A stretch of DNA of 64,000 nucleotides from an uncultured Allobosea sp. (lineage in GTDB: Bacteria > Pseudomonadota > Alphaproteobacteria > Rhizobiales > Beijerinckiaceae). The stretch is from contig NZ_CAMFKW010000004.1 in NCBI RefSeq assembly GCF_945957345.1, positions 1-64,000 of the forward strand, written 5' to 3'. How positions within the stretch are numbered: position 1 is the stretch's first letter; each line of letters begins with the position of its first letter. The notes below the pieces were generated by a model, which saw only the letters and a program-made list of their open reading frames with translations, was not told the origin of the DNA and made no database searches. The translations under genes and the position numbers were made by a program. Below are positions 33,195 through 40,864 of the stretch, one piece after another.

Positions 33195-33380
33195 TCAATG
33201 CCGCGCATCCTCGTTGCCGATCATCTCCACCTTGAAACTCAGCATCTGCTCGAACAGCGGGGGCTTTCGGAAACCCTCTTCCTTCAGCCGACTTGGGGCG
33301 CGCTTCTGCGCCCGGCTTTCTATGAGGCCGAGCCACGCCAGAGGTCGAAGGACGCGTGCCACCAGGACGAAGCCCGTCAA
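33195..33380 (-). pseudogene. Possible gene remnant
   Basis: A 61-residue frame containing VARVLRPLAWLGLIESR and FRKPPLFEQMLSFKVEM. The sequence looks like the end of a folded protein rather than random translation, but there is no matching start region. It is probably the 3' end of a lost gene. The family is not identified. Confidence 0.3.
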
Positions 33381-33493
33381 AGGCGGATTGATATAACGAT
33401 TTTATGTACGGCACCTCATTTCAGTTGTCGCTTTCTCTTGTGGCCTTCTTTAAATAGAAGCGTTGATTTGCAGTTTGCTCACGGATTTTTAGA

Positions 33494-33739
33494 ATGCCGA
33501 AGTTTCTTGTAACCGTTGAGTTCCGCAGAGTTGCAATAATTGAAATTGAGGCCGAGGACGGCCTTGACGCAAGAAGTAAAGTCGGAAATTACGAATTTGA
33601 CGAAGATATTATAGGTGATTTATGCGGGTGGCGAGTTCTCTCAACTGAGAAACACGTCGAATCTACTGAAATTGATCTGGGTAGTCATTCAGCATTATCT
33701 ATGGAAATAGATAATCAAATGAAGTCGCCCTTCAAATAA
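33494..33739 (+). CDS. Small AT-richer hypothetical protein
   Basis: 81 residues (MPKFLVTVEFRRVAIIEIEAEDGLDARSKV). The alternating hydrophobic pattern suggests a small beta-rich fold. Base composition is much poorer in GC than the chromosome, pointing to a foreign source. No known domain. Confidence 0.55.
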   Translation: MPKFLVTVEFRRVAIIEIEAEDGLDARSKVGNYEFDEDIIGDLCGWRVLSTEKHVESTEIDLGSHSALSMEIDNQMKSPFK

Positions 33740-33956
33740 TAATCGTAGAATTCTTTGTCGAGCGCCCTTATGTAACGTTCGCTCATGCGGTGCGTTTTGA
33801 GGAAGCGCTTTCGATTGAAAGCGTGATGCAGTATCTACAACCTTGGTTGCCAAAGTCGGTCTGATTTTACGGTCAAATTAAGAAGGTTTTGTTGAAATAT
33901 TTTGCGCTGACAAAATATATAACCTAACGAATTCTGTCGAATACTTCAGCCATGCC

Positions 33957-34358
33957 TTTGCTGTCGGCGATCGTATCATACAGGCGGTCAATGACTACGA
34001 CCGCGAGGTTTTCAACGGCGATCTCGGCATGGTCATCGGCATCGATGACGAGGAAGGCGCGCTGACCGCCGAGTTCGACGGGCGCGTCGTGTCCTACCCG
34101 TACGGCGAACTGGACACGCTCGTGCTGGCCTATGCCACGACGATCCACAAATCCCAGGGCTCGGAATAACCCGCCGTCGTGATCCCGGTGGCGACCCAGC
34201 ACTACATGATGCTTGCCCGCAACCTGCTCTACACGGGCGTCACGCGTGGAAAGCGGCTGGTCGTCATCGTCGGCCAGAAGCGTGCCCTGGCGATGGCGGT
34301 CAGGGCTGGCGGCAAGCGCCGATGGACGAAACTGCGGGAGTGGCTGGGATCGGATTGA
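33957..34358 (+). pseudogene. Fragment of a RecD/TraA-type helicase C-terminus with an internal stop
   Basis: Frame 3 reads VGDRIIQAVNDYDREVFNGD, then TLVLAYATTIHKSQGSE, an in-frame TAA at 34167, then [32 protein letters not shown]. These are motifs of the SF1 RecD2/TraA family (SH3-like insert, [15 protein letters not shown]). The N-terminal three quarters are missing and the TAA replaces the usual Tyr codon. It is a dead remnant of a relaxase-helicase or RecD2 gene. Confidence 0.85.
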
Positions 34359-34425
34359 CCGGGGCGAGAGCACCTGCTCTAGCGGCCGACAGTCAGCGCG
34401 ATCATCGGAAGAAAAATACCGGAAA

Positions 34426-35322
34426 ATGAGGATCGGTGATGTGGTGCGCGACGCCCGGAAGTCGCAAGGCATGACGCTGTCCGAATTGGCCTCTCGTTCG
34501 TCGTGCAGCGTCTCCAGCCTGTTCGAACTTGAGACGAATGGGCTCGGCACGGTTGCGCTCTTGAAGCGTGTCGTGAAGGCACTCGATCTCAAGTTCGTGG
34601 GCTTGCCGGGGCACGGTCCTGTTTTCGAGCGCCTGCGTCTTCGCCGGGAATACCTTGGACTGGCCAAGTCGGAGGTCGCTGCCAAGGCTGGTGTTTCGCC
34701 TGACGCGCTTGCTTGCCTGGAGCGCGGCGAAGCCCGCATCGCGACGATGGAGCGCGTCGCGAAACGGCTCGCGCCGAAATTGCGGCCCCGAGCGCCGGAG
34801 ATTTCCAGATATGGCGGTGGCGTCAGGAATGAACGGCTGACCGACCACGGTGTCTGGGAGAGGATCGAGAAGGCCATCGGCGTCTCGCCGATCGACCTGG
34901 ACCCCTGCGGTCACGTGCTATCGCCGGTCCGTGCGAAACGCCGATACTCGGTCGAAGACGATGGGCTCAAGCAGCAATGGGTTGCCGATTGGGCTTACGT
35001 GAACCCGCCCTACGCGTTCACCGCCGCCTTCATCACCAAGGCCGTCGCGGAATGGCAGGCAGATCGCCTCAAGAACGCGATCCTGCTGCTCCCCTCGAAC
35101 ACGCAACTGGCCGTTTTCCACGACAAGCTCGTCGGGAACGCGGATATTCTGCTGTTGCGGTCTCGGCTTCAATTTCTCGATGAGACCGGGCAGCGGCTCG
35201 GGAAAATCCCGTTCGGCCACTATATCGCGATGCTGGGCGGTTCGGGCGAAATCCTCGACCGGCTCATGGCTGGCTTTCCCTCGGTTCATTTGCCCAAGGA
35301 TGCGCGCCGGACATCTGGCTGA
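34426..35322 (+). CDS. DNA N6-adenine methyltransferase (phage Dam type) with two N-terminal HTH_XRE domains
   Basis: 298 residues. Residues 1-55 (VVRDARKSQGMTLSELASRSSCSVSSLFELETNG) and about 66-115 (RLRREYLGLAKSEVAAKAGVSPDALACLERGE) are two XRE-type HTH domains. The rest is a phage Dam-family domain: IDLDPCGHVLSPV, the catalytic NPPY in DWAYVNPPYAF, and ILLLPSNTQLAVFHDKL. The enzyme should methylate adenine in DNA; the target is unknown. Fusion to HTH modules suggests self-regulation or operator-directed methylation. The start at 34426 lies after the helicase remnant. Confidence 0.85.
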   Translation: MRIGDVVRDARKSQGMTLSELASRSSCSVSSLFELETNGLGTVALLKRVVKALDLKFVGLPGHGPVFERLRLRREYLGLAKSEVAAKAGVSPDALACLERGEARIATMERVAKRLAPKLRPRAPEISRYGGGVRNERLTDHGVWERIEKAIGVSPIDLDPCGHVLSPVRAKRRYSVEDDGLKQQWVADWAYVNPPYAFTAAFITKAVAEWQADRLKNAILLLPSNTQLAVFHDKLVGNADILLLRSRLQFLDETGQRLGKIPFGHYIAMLGGSGEILDRLMAGFPSVHLPKDARRTSG

Positions 35323-35458
35323 CCATTGCCAAAGTCTCTCTCGCGTCGTGGTGCCGTTCTGAGATCGGATTAACTGCCGAGTGATGATGTTAGCCCCGTT
35401 GCGACAAAAGTGATCGACAAAAATCAGAACGCCATCATGCTTGTTGGCTGAAACAAGC

Positions 35459-36679
35459 ATGGAGCAACACTTGGAACAAGTTGAGCGGCAGCCGCACTAC
35501 CCTCGTCCTGTCCGGGGATATGCTCTCGATGCAGCCGCAAAACTTGAAGCCGCAAGCCCCCATTTCCTATTGAAACTGCTGTTTAGTAGCGCTCGCCTTC
35601 GTCAGAGCTTTTTCGCATTTGCTGCCGAGTCATATCTCGACCGCCCGAGGGACTTCCTGGATCGGGTCGCGCAGTACGCGCCGGATGTTCTGCATGGCCT
35701 GGAGCATCTCGATCCGATCGCGCAGGTCGCGCGCGCGCTGATCCTGATGAAACCTCGGCGGGTGATCGAGGCGTTGTTCGGTTCCTGTCCCGATGGATAT
35801 CTCGGCTTGTTGGCCCGCCTCGGCTGCGATCCGCAATATGGCAAGGAAACGTACCGCGCTGCCTTCGGCCTGTTCGCCGATCCGCGCAACCGACACCGGG
35901 CGAAGGTGCTCGGGCAACTGCCCGGCCGCATCACCGCCGAGCATATCGCCGTGATGGCGGGACTCGATGACGTGCTTCTGCACAGGGCGGTGCTGGAGAG
36001 AACCAAACCCGCCGAAGTGCAGGCTCTGAACACTTTCGCCGAGATGATCGCCGACTTGTGCAACGCGACGCCGGAAACGATCAAACACAGCCTCGACAAG
36101 CTGAATGTCGGTACGAAAGGCGTCGGGATGGACGAGTGGGCGCAGGGCTGGCTTGGGCGGCAGGTTCGGCTGCCTTTCGATCCGCCGATTCCGGCATCCG
36201 ACCCCGATTTCAAGCTTTGCCTTGGGGTCGAACTGACTTCTTTGGGTCGGCGATTTCGAAACTGTGCTGGCCAACGGCAGTCGTACACTTTTCTCGGGGA
36301 GCGGCTGATCTACGAGTGGATCAGGCCCGGTGAAACGGCGGTGCTCGAACTCCTGCGGCTCACCAGCGGCGGGGAGACGAAATGGGTCTGCGAGGATTTG
36401 CTCGGACGCGCGAATAGGCGCGTCAGCCCAGAATTGGCTGCCTCGGTTCAAGCGAAGCTCGACCAACATGGCATTCTATATCAATCGCTGACGCGTCCTT
36501 CAGTCGAGAAGCTGGCGATGCACAGGTTGCTCGACCACACTGCTCCGTTCGCCTGGGACGGGCGCGCCGACGATGCGGATGACGCGAACGGCGATGCGGA
36601 TGACGCGAACGGCGATGCCGCGATCGAGCAGATGCTCGGCGAGCTTGAGCAGAAAGTTCACGGCCAGGAGGTGGCTTGA
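35459..36679 (+). CDS. PcfJ-like hypothetical protein
   Basis: 406 residues. The segment LGVELTSLGRRFRNCAGQRQSYTFLGERLIYEWIRPGETAVLELLRL has the Cys and aromatic pattern seen in PcfJ-domain proteins of plasmids and integrative elements, but the match is by eye and weak. The N-terminal 250 residues are helical. Near the C-terminus a 21-base unit is tandemly duplicated (36572-36613), giving DDANGDADDANGD. The stop overlaps the next ATG (TGATG). Confidence 0.6.
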   Translation: MEQHLEQVERQPHYPRPVRGYALDAAAKLEAASPHFLLKLLFSSARLRQSFFAFAAESYLDRPRDFLDRVAQYAPDVLHGLEHLDPIAQVARALILMKPRRVIEALFGSCPDGYLGLLARLGCDPQYGKETYRAAFGLFADPRNRHRAKVLGQLPGRITAEHIAVMAGLDDVLLHRAVLERTKPAEVQALNTFAEMIADLCNATPETIKHSLDKLNVGTKGVGMDEWAQGWLGRQVRLPFDPPIPASDPDFKLCLGVELTSLGRRFRNCAGQRQSYTFLGERLIYEWIRPGETAVLELLRLTSGGETKWVCEDLLGRANRRVSPELAASVQAKLDQHGILYQSLTRPSVEKLAMHRLLDHTAPFAWDGRADDADDANGDADDANGDAAIEQMLGELEQKVHGQEVA

Positions 36680-36921
36680 TGGGTGCGGTCATCCTCGCCC
36701 AGGTTCAGGATCAGCCCGCCCGCGAGAGCATTCGCGACGCCCGAGGGATGATCGTCGGCGTTATCGAGCGTCAGCGGTTGACCGGGAATCTCGTAGCGCG
36801 CGATCGCAACGGTACTATTATCGGCGTTTACGAGGAGCGCTCCCGGACGACCCGCGATGCGCACGGACGACTTGTCGGCACGACCAATCTGCTTCCGGCA
36901 CTCCTGCTGTGGGCTCGTTGA
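36679..36921 (+). CDS. Small repeat protein
   Basis: 80 residues built from three similar units: SIRDARGMIVGVIERQ, VARDRNGTIIGVYEER and TTRDAHGRLVGTTN. Such RDxxGxxxG units form short beta-hairpins. It is coupled to the PcfJ-like gene by a TGATG overlap and lies 3 bases before the J-domain gene. Function unknown. Confidence 0.65.
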   Translation: MGAVILAQVQDQPARESIRDARGMIVGVIERQRLTGNLVARDRNGTIIGVYEERSRTTRDAHGRLVGTTNLLPALLLWAR

Positions 36922-36924
36922 ACC

Positions 36925-37401
36925 ATGCGGGTGCTCCTCGTCTTCACGTTCATCGGCTGGATCATGTCGCTGCCCTGGGCGGCGCTATTCGCCTATTTCG
37001 CGTTGATCGTCGTCGCGATCGTGGTGATGTGGTTCCTGTCGGTTTCGATAGAGCGCCATGCCATTTCGCCCTCGCGCGGCGGAAACACCATCGACCCCCA
37101 CTACGTCGCGGCGCTCGAAGGCATGGTGGCGGAGGCGGAAGCGCAGGTGGAGACCCTGCGGGCCGAGGTCGAGCGACTTCGCACGTCCCGTTCTGTTTCG
37201 GAGCCTGATCCGAAGGCCGCCCTGTACGGTCGAGTCGGACTCAGTTCTTGTGCACCCGATTGGCTGATCTTGGCGGCACGCCGAGCCTACCGGGCCAAAC
37301 TTCATCCCGATCGGCATCCTGAACACCACAAGCGGGAAGCTGACCTTCGATTCAAGCTGGCGGAGGCCACGTTCGACCAGATCGCGTCCTCGCGATCGTA
37401 G
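36925..37401 (+). CDS. Membrane-anchored J-domain protein
   Basis: 158 residues. Two N-terminal hydrophobic stretches (VLLVFTFIGWIMSLPWAALFAYFALIVVAIVVMWFL) are followed by a short coiled coil (VAALEGMVAEAEAQVETLRAEVERLRTS). A C-terminal J-like domain carries the HPD motif in YRAKLHPDRHPEHHKREADLRFKLAEATFDQI. It would recruit a DnaK-type chaperone to the membrane. It is the last gene of the group starting at 35459. Confidence 0.75.
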   Translation: MRVLLVFTFIGWIMSLPWAALFAYFALIVVAIVVMWFLSVSIERHAISPSRGGNTIDPHYVAALEGMVAEAEAQVETLRAEVERLRTSRSVSEPDPKAALYGRVGLSSCAPDWLILAARRAYRAKLHPDRHPEHHKREADLRFKLAEATFDQIASSRS

Positions 37402-37514
37402 CCGGGCGATGGGGTTCCGTCGCCCTTCGGCGGTAACGGAATCGATACCGCCGAAAAAATCGACCAGTTCACGAATCGATACCACTCTGCCGCCCTTCTG
37501 CCGCGCGAACCAGG

Positions 37515-37547
37515 AACAGGAACGTGCGACGGTCGCACGTTCCTGTT
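37515..37547. terminator. 33-base near-perfect palindrome between convergent genes
   Basis: AACAGGAACGTGCGAC (37515-37530) pairs exactly with GTCGCACGTTCCTGTT (37532-37547) around one G. It separates the J-domain gene from the gene ending at 37561. The word GACGGTCGCACGT in it also occurs at the outer edge of the 908-base repeats (40535-40547). Confidence 0.65.
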
Positions 37548-37560
37548 GCTTGGACCTCCC

Positions 37561-38409
37561 TCATTGTTCCGGCGCGTGCTTGAGCACCAGGGCGCGCAAT
37601 TCCTTTTCGGTCAGAGGGATCAACCGCAGCACGTCGCCGCCCCGGTTGAGCGAAAGCCAGAGACCGGATGGGCAGGTTTCGCCATCTGACGGCTCGATAT
37701 TGCCGATGGGTGAACAGCCTGTGACGGCTTCGGTGAAGGTTGCGCGCTCCTCCGCATCACGCTCCTGATGCTTCTGGCGCTGGGCATCCTTGAGCTTCTT
37801 CGACCCACGAAGCGTGACTTCAGCACGGTTGAAGCCGCGACACGCGACGCCGTTGATGACCACCTCCTCGGTGAGCCACTGTGCAACGGCGGTCTCCGTT
37901 TCGGCTACTTCATCATGTTCGAGCGCCGTCACGACCCGCGCCCATTCATGCTCCGTGCTCTTCTTGACCTTGATACCCGCCTCGCCCAGCAAGGCCCGGA
38001 CGGTTTGCTTGTGGAACGGCGTGTCTGCGCGGACTTTTACCTTGGCCCGCTCCAGGCGCTGACGGTGCCTTTCCTGATCGCGCTTGCCGTCCAGCGACAG
38101 CCTGTAGATGCGGCCCAACAGCGTATGGAGAAGTTCCTGGCGGCGTTGCTCGTCCATGAGCATATCACCGTGAACGCGACGAAGTTCTTCCGTGGCCTGC
38201 ATCAGAAGGAGGTCGGAACCTCCGAGGAGCGGCAGCACATCGGCGCTCGGCGGTAGTGCTTCATCCTGGCCGAGCGGAGCCACAAGGCTGGACACCTCTA
38301 TCCGGCGGGCGGCGCGCGCCTCGCGCTTTTGCTTGCCGTCGCCCATTGCCTTCGACCAGCCCTTCGCGCCGTAAACGCTGCGCTTGGCCCTCTGATTCAA
38401 CGCTGACAT
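37561..38409 (-). CDS. Hypothetical protein, divergent from the XRE regulator
   Basis: 282 residues from MSALNQRAKRSVYGAKGWSKAMGDGKQKREARAARRIEV, a very basic start. The middle (RQELLHTLLGRIYRLSLDGKRDQERHRQRLERAKVKV) is a charged helical region and the C-terminal part holds GLWLSLNRGGDVLRLIPLTEKEL. No known domain. The basic start suggests nucleic-acid binding. Its promoter shares the TGTGTACT palindrome with the XRE operon. Confidence 0.65.
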   Translation of the reverse strand: MSALNQRAKRSVYGAKGWSKAMGDGKQKREARAARRIEVSSLVAPLGQDEALPPSADVLPLLGGSDLLLMQATEELRRVHGDMLMDEQRRQELLHTLLGRIYRLSLDGKRDQERHRQRLERAKVKVRADTPFHKQTVRALLGEAGIKVKKSTEHEWARVVTALEHDEVAETETAVAQWLTEEVVINGVACRGFNRAEVTLRGSKKLKDAQRQKHQERDAEERATFTEAVTGCSPIGNIEPSDGETCPSGLWLSLNRGGDVLRLIPLTEKELRALVLKHAPEQ

Positions 38410-38471
38410 GACCAAAACTCCTACTCTCGAATTGCCTCCGTCGCGATCGGGCTTGACCACGATTTCAACAG

Positions 38472-38493
38472 TGTGTACTAATAAAAGTACACA
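38472..38493. promoter_or_regulatory. Operator-like palindrome between divergent genes
   Basis: TGTGTACT (38472-38479) pairs exactly with AGTACACA (38486-38493) across AATAAA. It lies 62 bases from the minus-strand start and 16 bases before the XRE start at 38510, a natural place for XRE autoregulation. Confidence 0.6.
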
Positions 38494-38509
38494 GTCAAGC
38501 GGTAGGGAA

Positions 38510-39049
38510 ATGGCGATGTCCCCTGATGAAGTGAAAGCGTGCCGGGCCGGGCTTCGGTTGACGCAACCAGAGTTCGGAAAGTGCATTGGAGTGAGCCGCA
38601 CATCCGCGATTCAATACGAGACAGGACGGCGGCTCGATACAAAGCAGCCGATCCAGATCGGGAAGGGCACCGACATGGCCTGCGGCGCGGCGTGGCTGGG
38701 CGTCGAAGGTTACACCGCGATCATCGCTGCCGCTGAACGCGCAGATGCGCAGGTCGGCGACTTTCCGCCGATCCTTCCTAGCAACGCTGTTGAGCCGTGG
38801 GCGGCGGAAGCTGCTTTACACGAACTCGAAAAGCGCGGGTTCCGCATCGGCGAACACCGTCTAACGTTCCCATTGTTGAGTACGCTGGCGGTCTGGCCGC
38901 AGATCACGCGGTGGTGCCCTGGGCACGGGATTTCTACTCCCAATCTCCATCCGGTCATCAGCGCGTCAGTTCCCACTATTGCAATCCTGGAATTCGCGAC
39001 GGCGAATGACGCTATCAACTTCAAAATGTTCTGCACTGGAGGCCGGTGA
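38510..39049 (+). CDS. XRE-type HTH protein with long C-terminal region
   Basis: 179 residues (an ATG two codons later is also possible). Residues 5-40 (DEVKACRAGLRLTQPEFGKCIGVSRTSAIQYETGRR) form an XRE HTH. The C-terminal 130 residues, including AAWLGVEGYTAIIAAAERADAQ and TLAVWPQITRWCPGHG, are unassigned. Its stop overlaps the next start, so the two are probably a functional pair. It is preceded by an operator-like palindrome. Confidence 0.8.
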   Translation: MAMSPDEVKACRAGLRLTQPEFGKCIGVSRTSAIQYETGRRLDTKQPIQIGKGTDMACGAAWLGVEGYTAIIAAAERADAQVGDFPPILPSNAVEPWAAEAALHELEKRGFRIGEHRLTFPLLSTLAVWPQITRWCPGHGISTPNLHPVISASVPTIAILEFATANDAINFKMFCTGGR

Positions 39050-39627
39050 TGGCGAACCGCTGGCACATTCTCGCGGCTAAAGCTCAGCCGGGCTCAAACC
39101 AGCCCGGACTAACGAACTGGCAGTTTGGTGCTCTGATGGAAGACGTTATTCGCGAGAATGGCGGTAGCGTCGTTCGGGAGCCCACCTACAGCGAGACCCA
39201 AGAATTTCAAGATTCAATGCTCCTGCATAAGTTTCATTGGGCGGTTGCACTTACCGAGAACTCGGGATTCTCCGCGAAGATGCATCTCCCATCTGGCGTC
39301 GAGTTTGAATTCTGGACGGATCGGGAAATGGACCCCACCAAGCGGGCTGTTGCCGCCGATCCGATGCGCTACAAGACTTGGATGTACACTGATCTAAAAT
39401 GTCACAATCAGGTCCGTTCTCGCTATTTGAGTACGCCTCATAGAACTTCCGATGGCCGAAAGATTCAGTACGCCTATAGCACACAAAAGAATATCGCTGG
39501 CTATTTTCTGACATGGCGACAAATTGTGAATTCTAACGGAATTCACTATATGTCAGATCGGGACGAAATTATTGCCTGCAAGCTTCGCCGTGAAGCTAGG
39601 CAGATTATGATTGATCGGTCCAAATAG
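39049..39627 (+). CDS. Hypothetical partner of the XRE protein
   Basis: 192 residues (MANRWHILAAKAQPGSNQPGLTNWQFGALMEDVIREN). It is rich in aromatic and charged residues, and its lower GC content suggests foreign origin. No domain is recognised. TGATGG overlap with the XRE gene fits a regulator/effector pair, such as a toxin-antitoxin or defence module, but nothing in the sequence proves this. Confidence 0.65.
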   Translation: MANRWHILAAKAQPGSNQPGLTNWQFGALMEDVIRENGGSVVREPTYSETQEFQDSMLLHKFHWAVALTENSGFSAKMHLPSGVEFEFWTDREMDPTKRAVAADPMRYKTWMYTDLKCHNQVRSRYLSTPHRTSDGRKIQYAYSTQKNIAGYFLTWRQIVNSNGIHYMSDRDEIIACKLRREARQIMIDRSK

Positions 39628-39672
39628 CCTACCTTTGAGATTTAGAGGCCGAATGGTTTTGGAAGCGGACGC

Positions 39673-39990
39673 TCAAAATCTGTATCGGAACCAATCGGCT
39701 TCGTAGAGGTCGGCGAAGCGGTAGAGCTTCCCGACCTCTTTGCCGTCCTCGGTCAGGGTGTCCACCCAGAACGGGCGCTTGCAGTGCTCAGCAATCCAGC
39801 GGCGACGTTCGTCCTGGAGGCGCAAGAACCGGTCATCACCCAGGTGGCTGCGGAGTAGCCCCGGCTGTCGGACGGCGTGAGGATGGCTTCGGCGACGCTC
39901 TTCGAGGACCGCGTCGAAAAATTCTCGGTGATTGGGAAATGGAGGGCGCATCACATATTTAGTCGGGCGGCTGACCGATAAATACGGCAT
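39673..39990 (-). CDS. Hypothetical protein
   Basis: 105 residues (MPYLSVSRPTKYVMRPPFPNHREFFDAVLEERRRSHPHAVRQ). An internal ATG at 39951 would give 92 residues. It is basic and aromatic with no known domain. Its start codon overlaps that of the divergent plus-strand gene (CATG at 39988-39991), so one of the two starts may be wrong. Confidence 0.5.
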   Translation of the reverse strand: MPYLSVSRPTKYVMRPPFPNHREFFDAVLEERRRSHPHAVRQPGLLRSHLGDDRFLRLQDERRRWIAEHCKRPFWVDTLTEDGKEVGKLYRFADLYEADWFRYRF

Positions 39991-40528
39991 GTCCCGTTCA
40001 TGCTGCTCGGCCCATCGGTGCTCATCGATCTCGTGTCCTGGCTGCGCGTGGCGCTATTCGCGCCATATCGCCCGCGAAATCCTCGCCTACGAGCCTCGTC
40101 ACCTCTTCGCGATGACAATCGAGCGCTCCGCTCCTGGTCCGGGCGATTTCGGGCAGTGGCGAAAAGCCATCCACAATGCGGCGTCCTACCAGCGACGGCG
40201 GTATCGTCGATGGCGGGGTGTTGGCATCTGGGGCTGGCATACCGGTGCTGACATTCGCGGCCTCGTCGCGCTCGACCCGATCGGGGCGACCGAATTCACG
40301 CTCGCGTTCCGCCGACATGGGGAGGTTCACCTGCGGCTGATCCGCGATGAGGATGTTCGCGTCGAGGTGTATCGCGCGGTGCAGTCGATTCCGGCGACCT
40401 GGGCGGATCACAGATCGGGCCGGTACCAGTCGCTCAAGATCGCGATCGTGCCGATGACGACGGCGAAGTCTTCCACGCCGACCATCCCCGCCCAGGTCAT
40501 CGAGCCTCTCCCGATGATCCTGTTCTGA
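39989..40528 (+). CDS. Cys-rich (zinc-ribbon-like) protein, possibly Rep-like
   Basis: 179 residues from MSRSCCSAHRCSSISCPGCAWRYSRHIAREILAYEPRHLFAMTIE. The CSAHRCSSISCPGCAWR cluster and following arginine helix look like the N-terminal zinc site of rolling-circle or plasmid Rep proteins, but the His-U-His and Tyr motifs are not evident. The last two codons lie inside the right 908-base repeat, so the repeat boundary trims or defines its end. Confidence 0.55.
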   Translation: MSRSCCSAHRCSSISCPGCAWRYSRHIAREILAYEPRHLFAMTIERSAPGPGDFGQWRKAIHNAASYQRRRYRRWRGVGIWGWHTGADIRGLVALDPIGATEFTLAFRRHGEVHLRLIRDEDVRVEVYRAVQSIPATWADHRSGRYQSLKIAIVPMTTAKSSTPTIPAQVIEPLPMILF

Positions 40529-40630
40529 ACGTCTGACGGTCGCACGTCGCCACGCCCGTTCCGACCGTCCCGGCAGCCTGTTCCAAAAACCCTCCCGGAT
40601 TCTCACTCCTGACCGTCATCGCAAACCCCT

Positions 40631-40828
40631 GTGGAATCGGTGCTGGCGACGATCCCCGAGGATTTCGGCGAGCGTGGTCGGAACCATCTGGTTCTGATCG
40701 TCACCCGCCCACGACGGCGGCGTCGCAATAACGGTCGTTTCCGCGACGCTGCTGATGTGGGCGGGATCGTCGGGGATTCTGCTGACGACGGTCTCGCAAA
40801 AACTAGTTGCAGAACTGGCGTCTCATGA
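40631..40828 (+). CDS. Short open frame in the repeated unit (right copy), doubtful gene
   Basis: 65 residues, identical to the frame at 25467-25664. It overlaps the 16-base palindrome. It may simply be part of the recombination site region. Confidence 0.3.
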   Translation: MESVLATIPEDFGERGRNHLVLIVTRPRRRRRNNGRFRDAADVGGIVGDSADDGLAKTSCRTGVS

Positions 40829-40833
40829 GACGC
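40818..40833. promoter_or_regulatory. Perfect palindrome upstream of the right recombinase (candidate recombination site)
   Basis: GCGTCTCATGAGACGC, identical to 25462-25477, 32 bases before the recombinase start. Confidence 0.55.
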
Positions 40834-40864
40834 TCGTTCCGACGAGTTTTGCGAAGGAGAGGCG

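Larger units (their letters stand above)
32756..33493. other. 738-base region, mostly without genes
   Basis: It holds the Fis-like upstream region, a terminator-like hairpin at 33140-33160 and a minus-strand frame at 33195-33380 listed separately. No other coding region is convincing. Confidence 0.4.

Noticed and set aside
34426..35322. Restriction-modification system
   Set aside because: Only a methyltransferase is seen. No endonuclease motif was recognised in adjacent genes.
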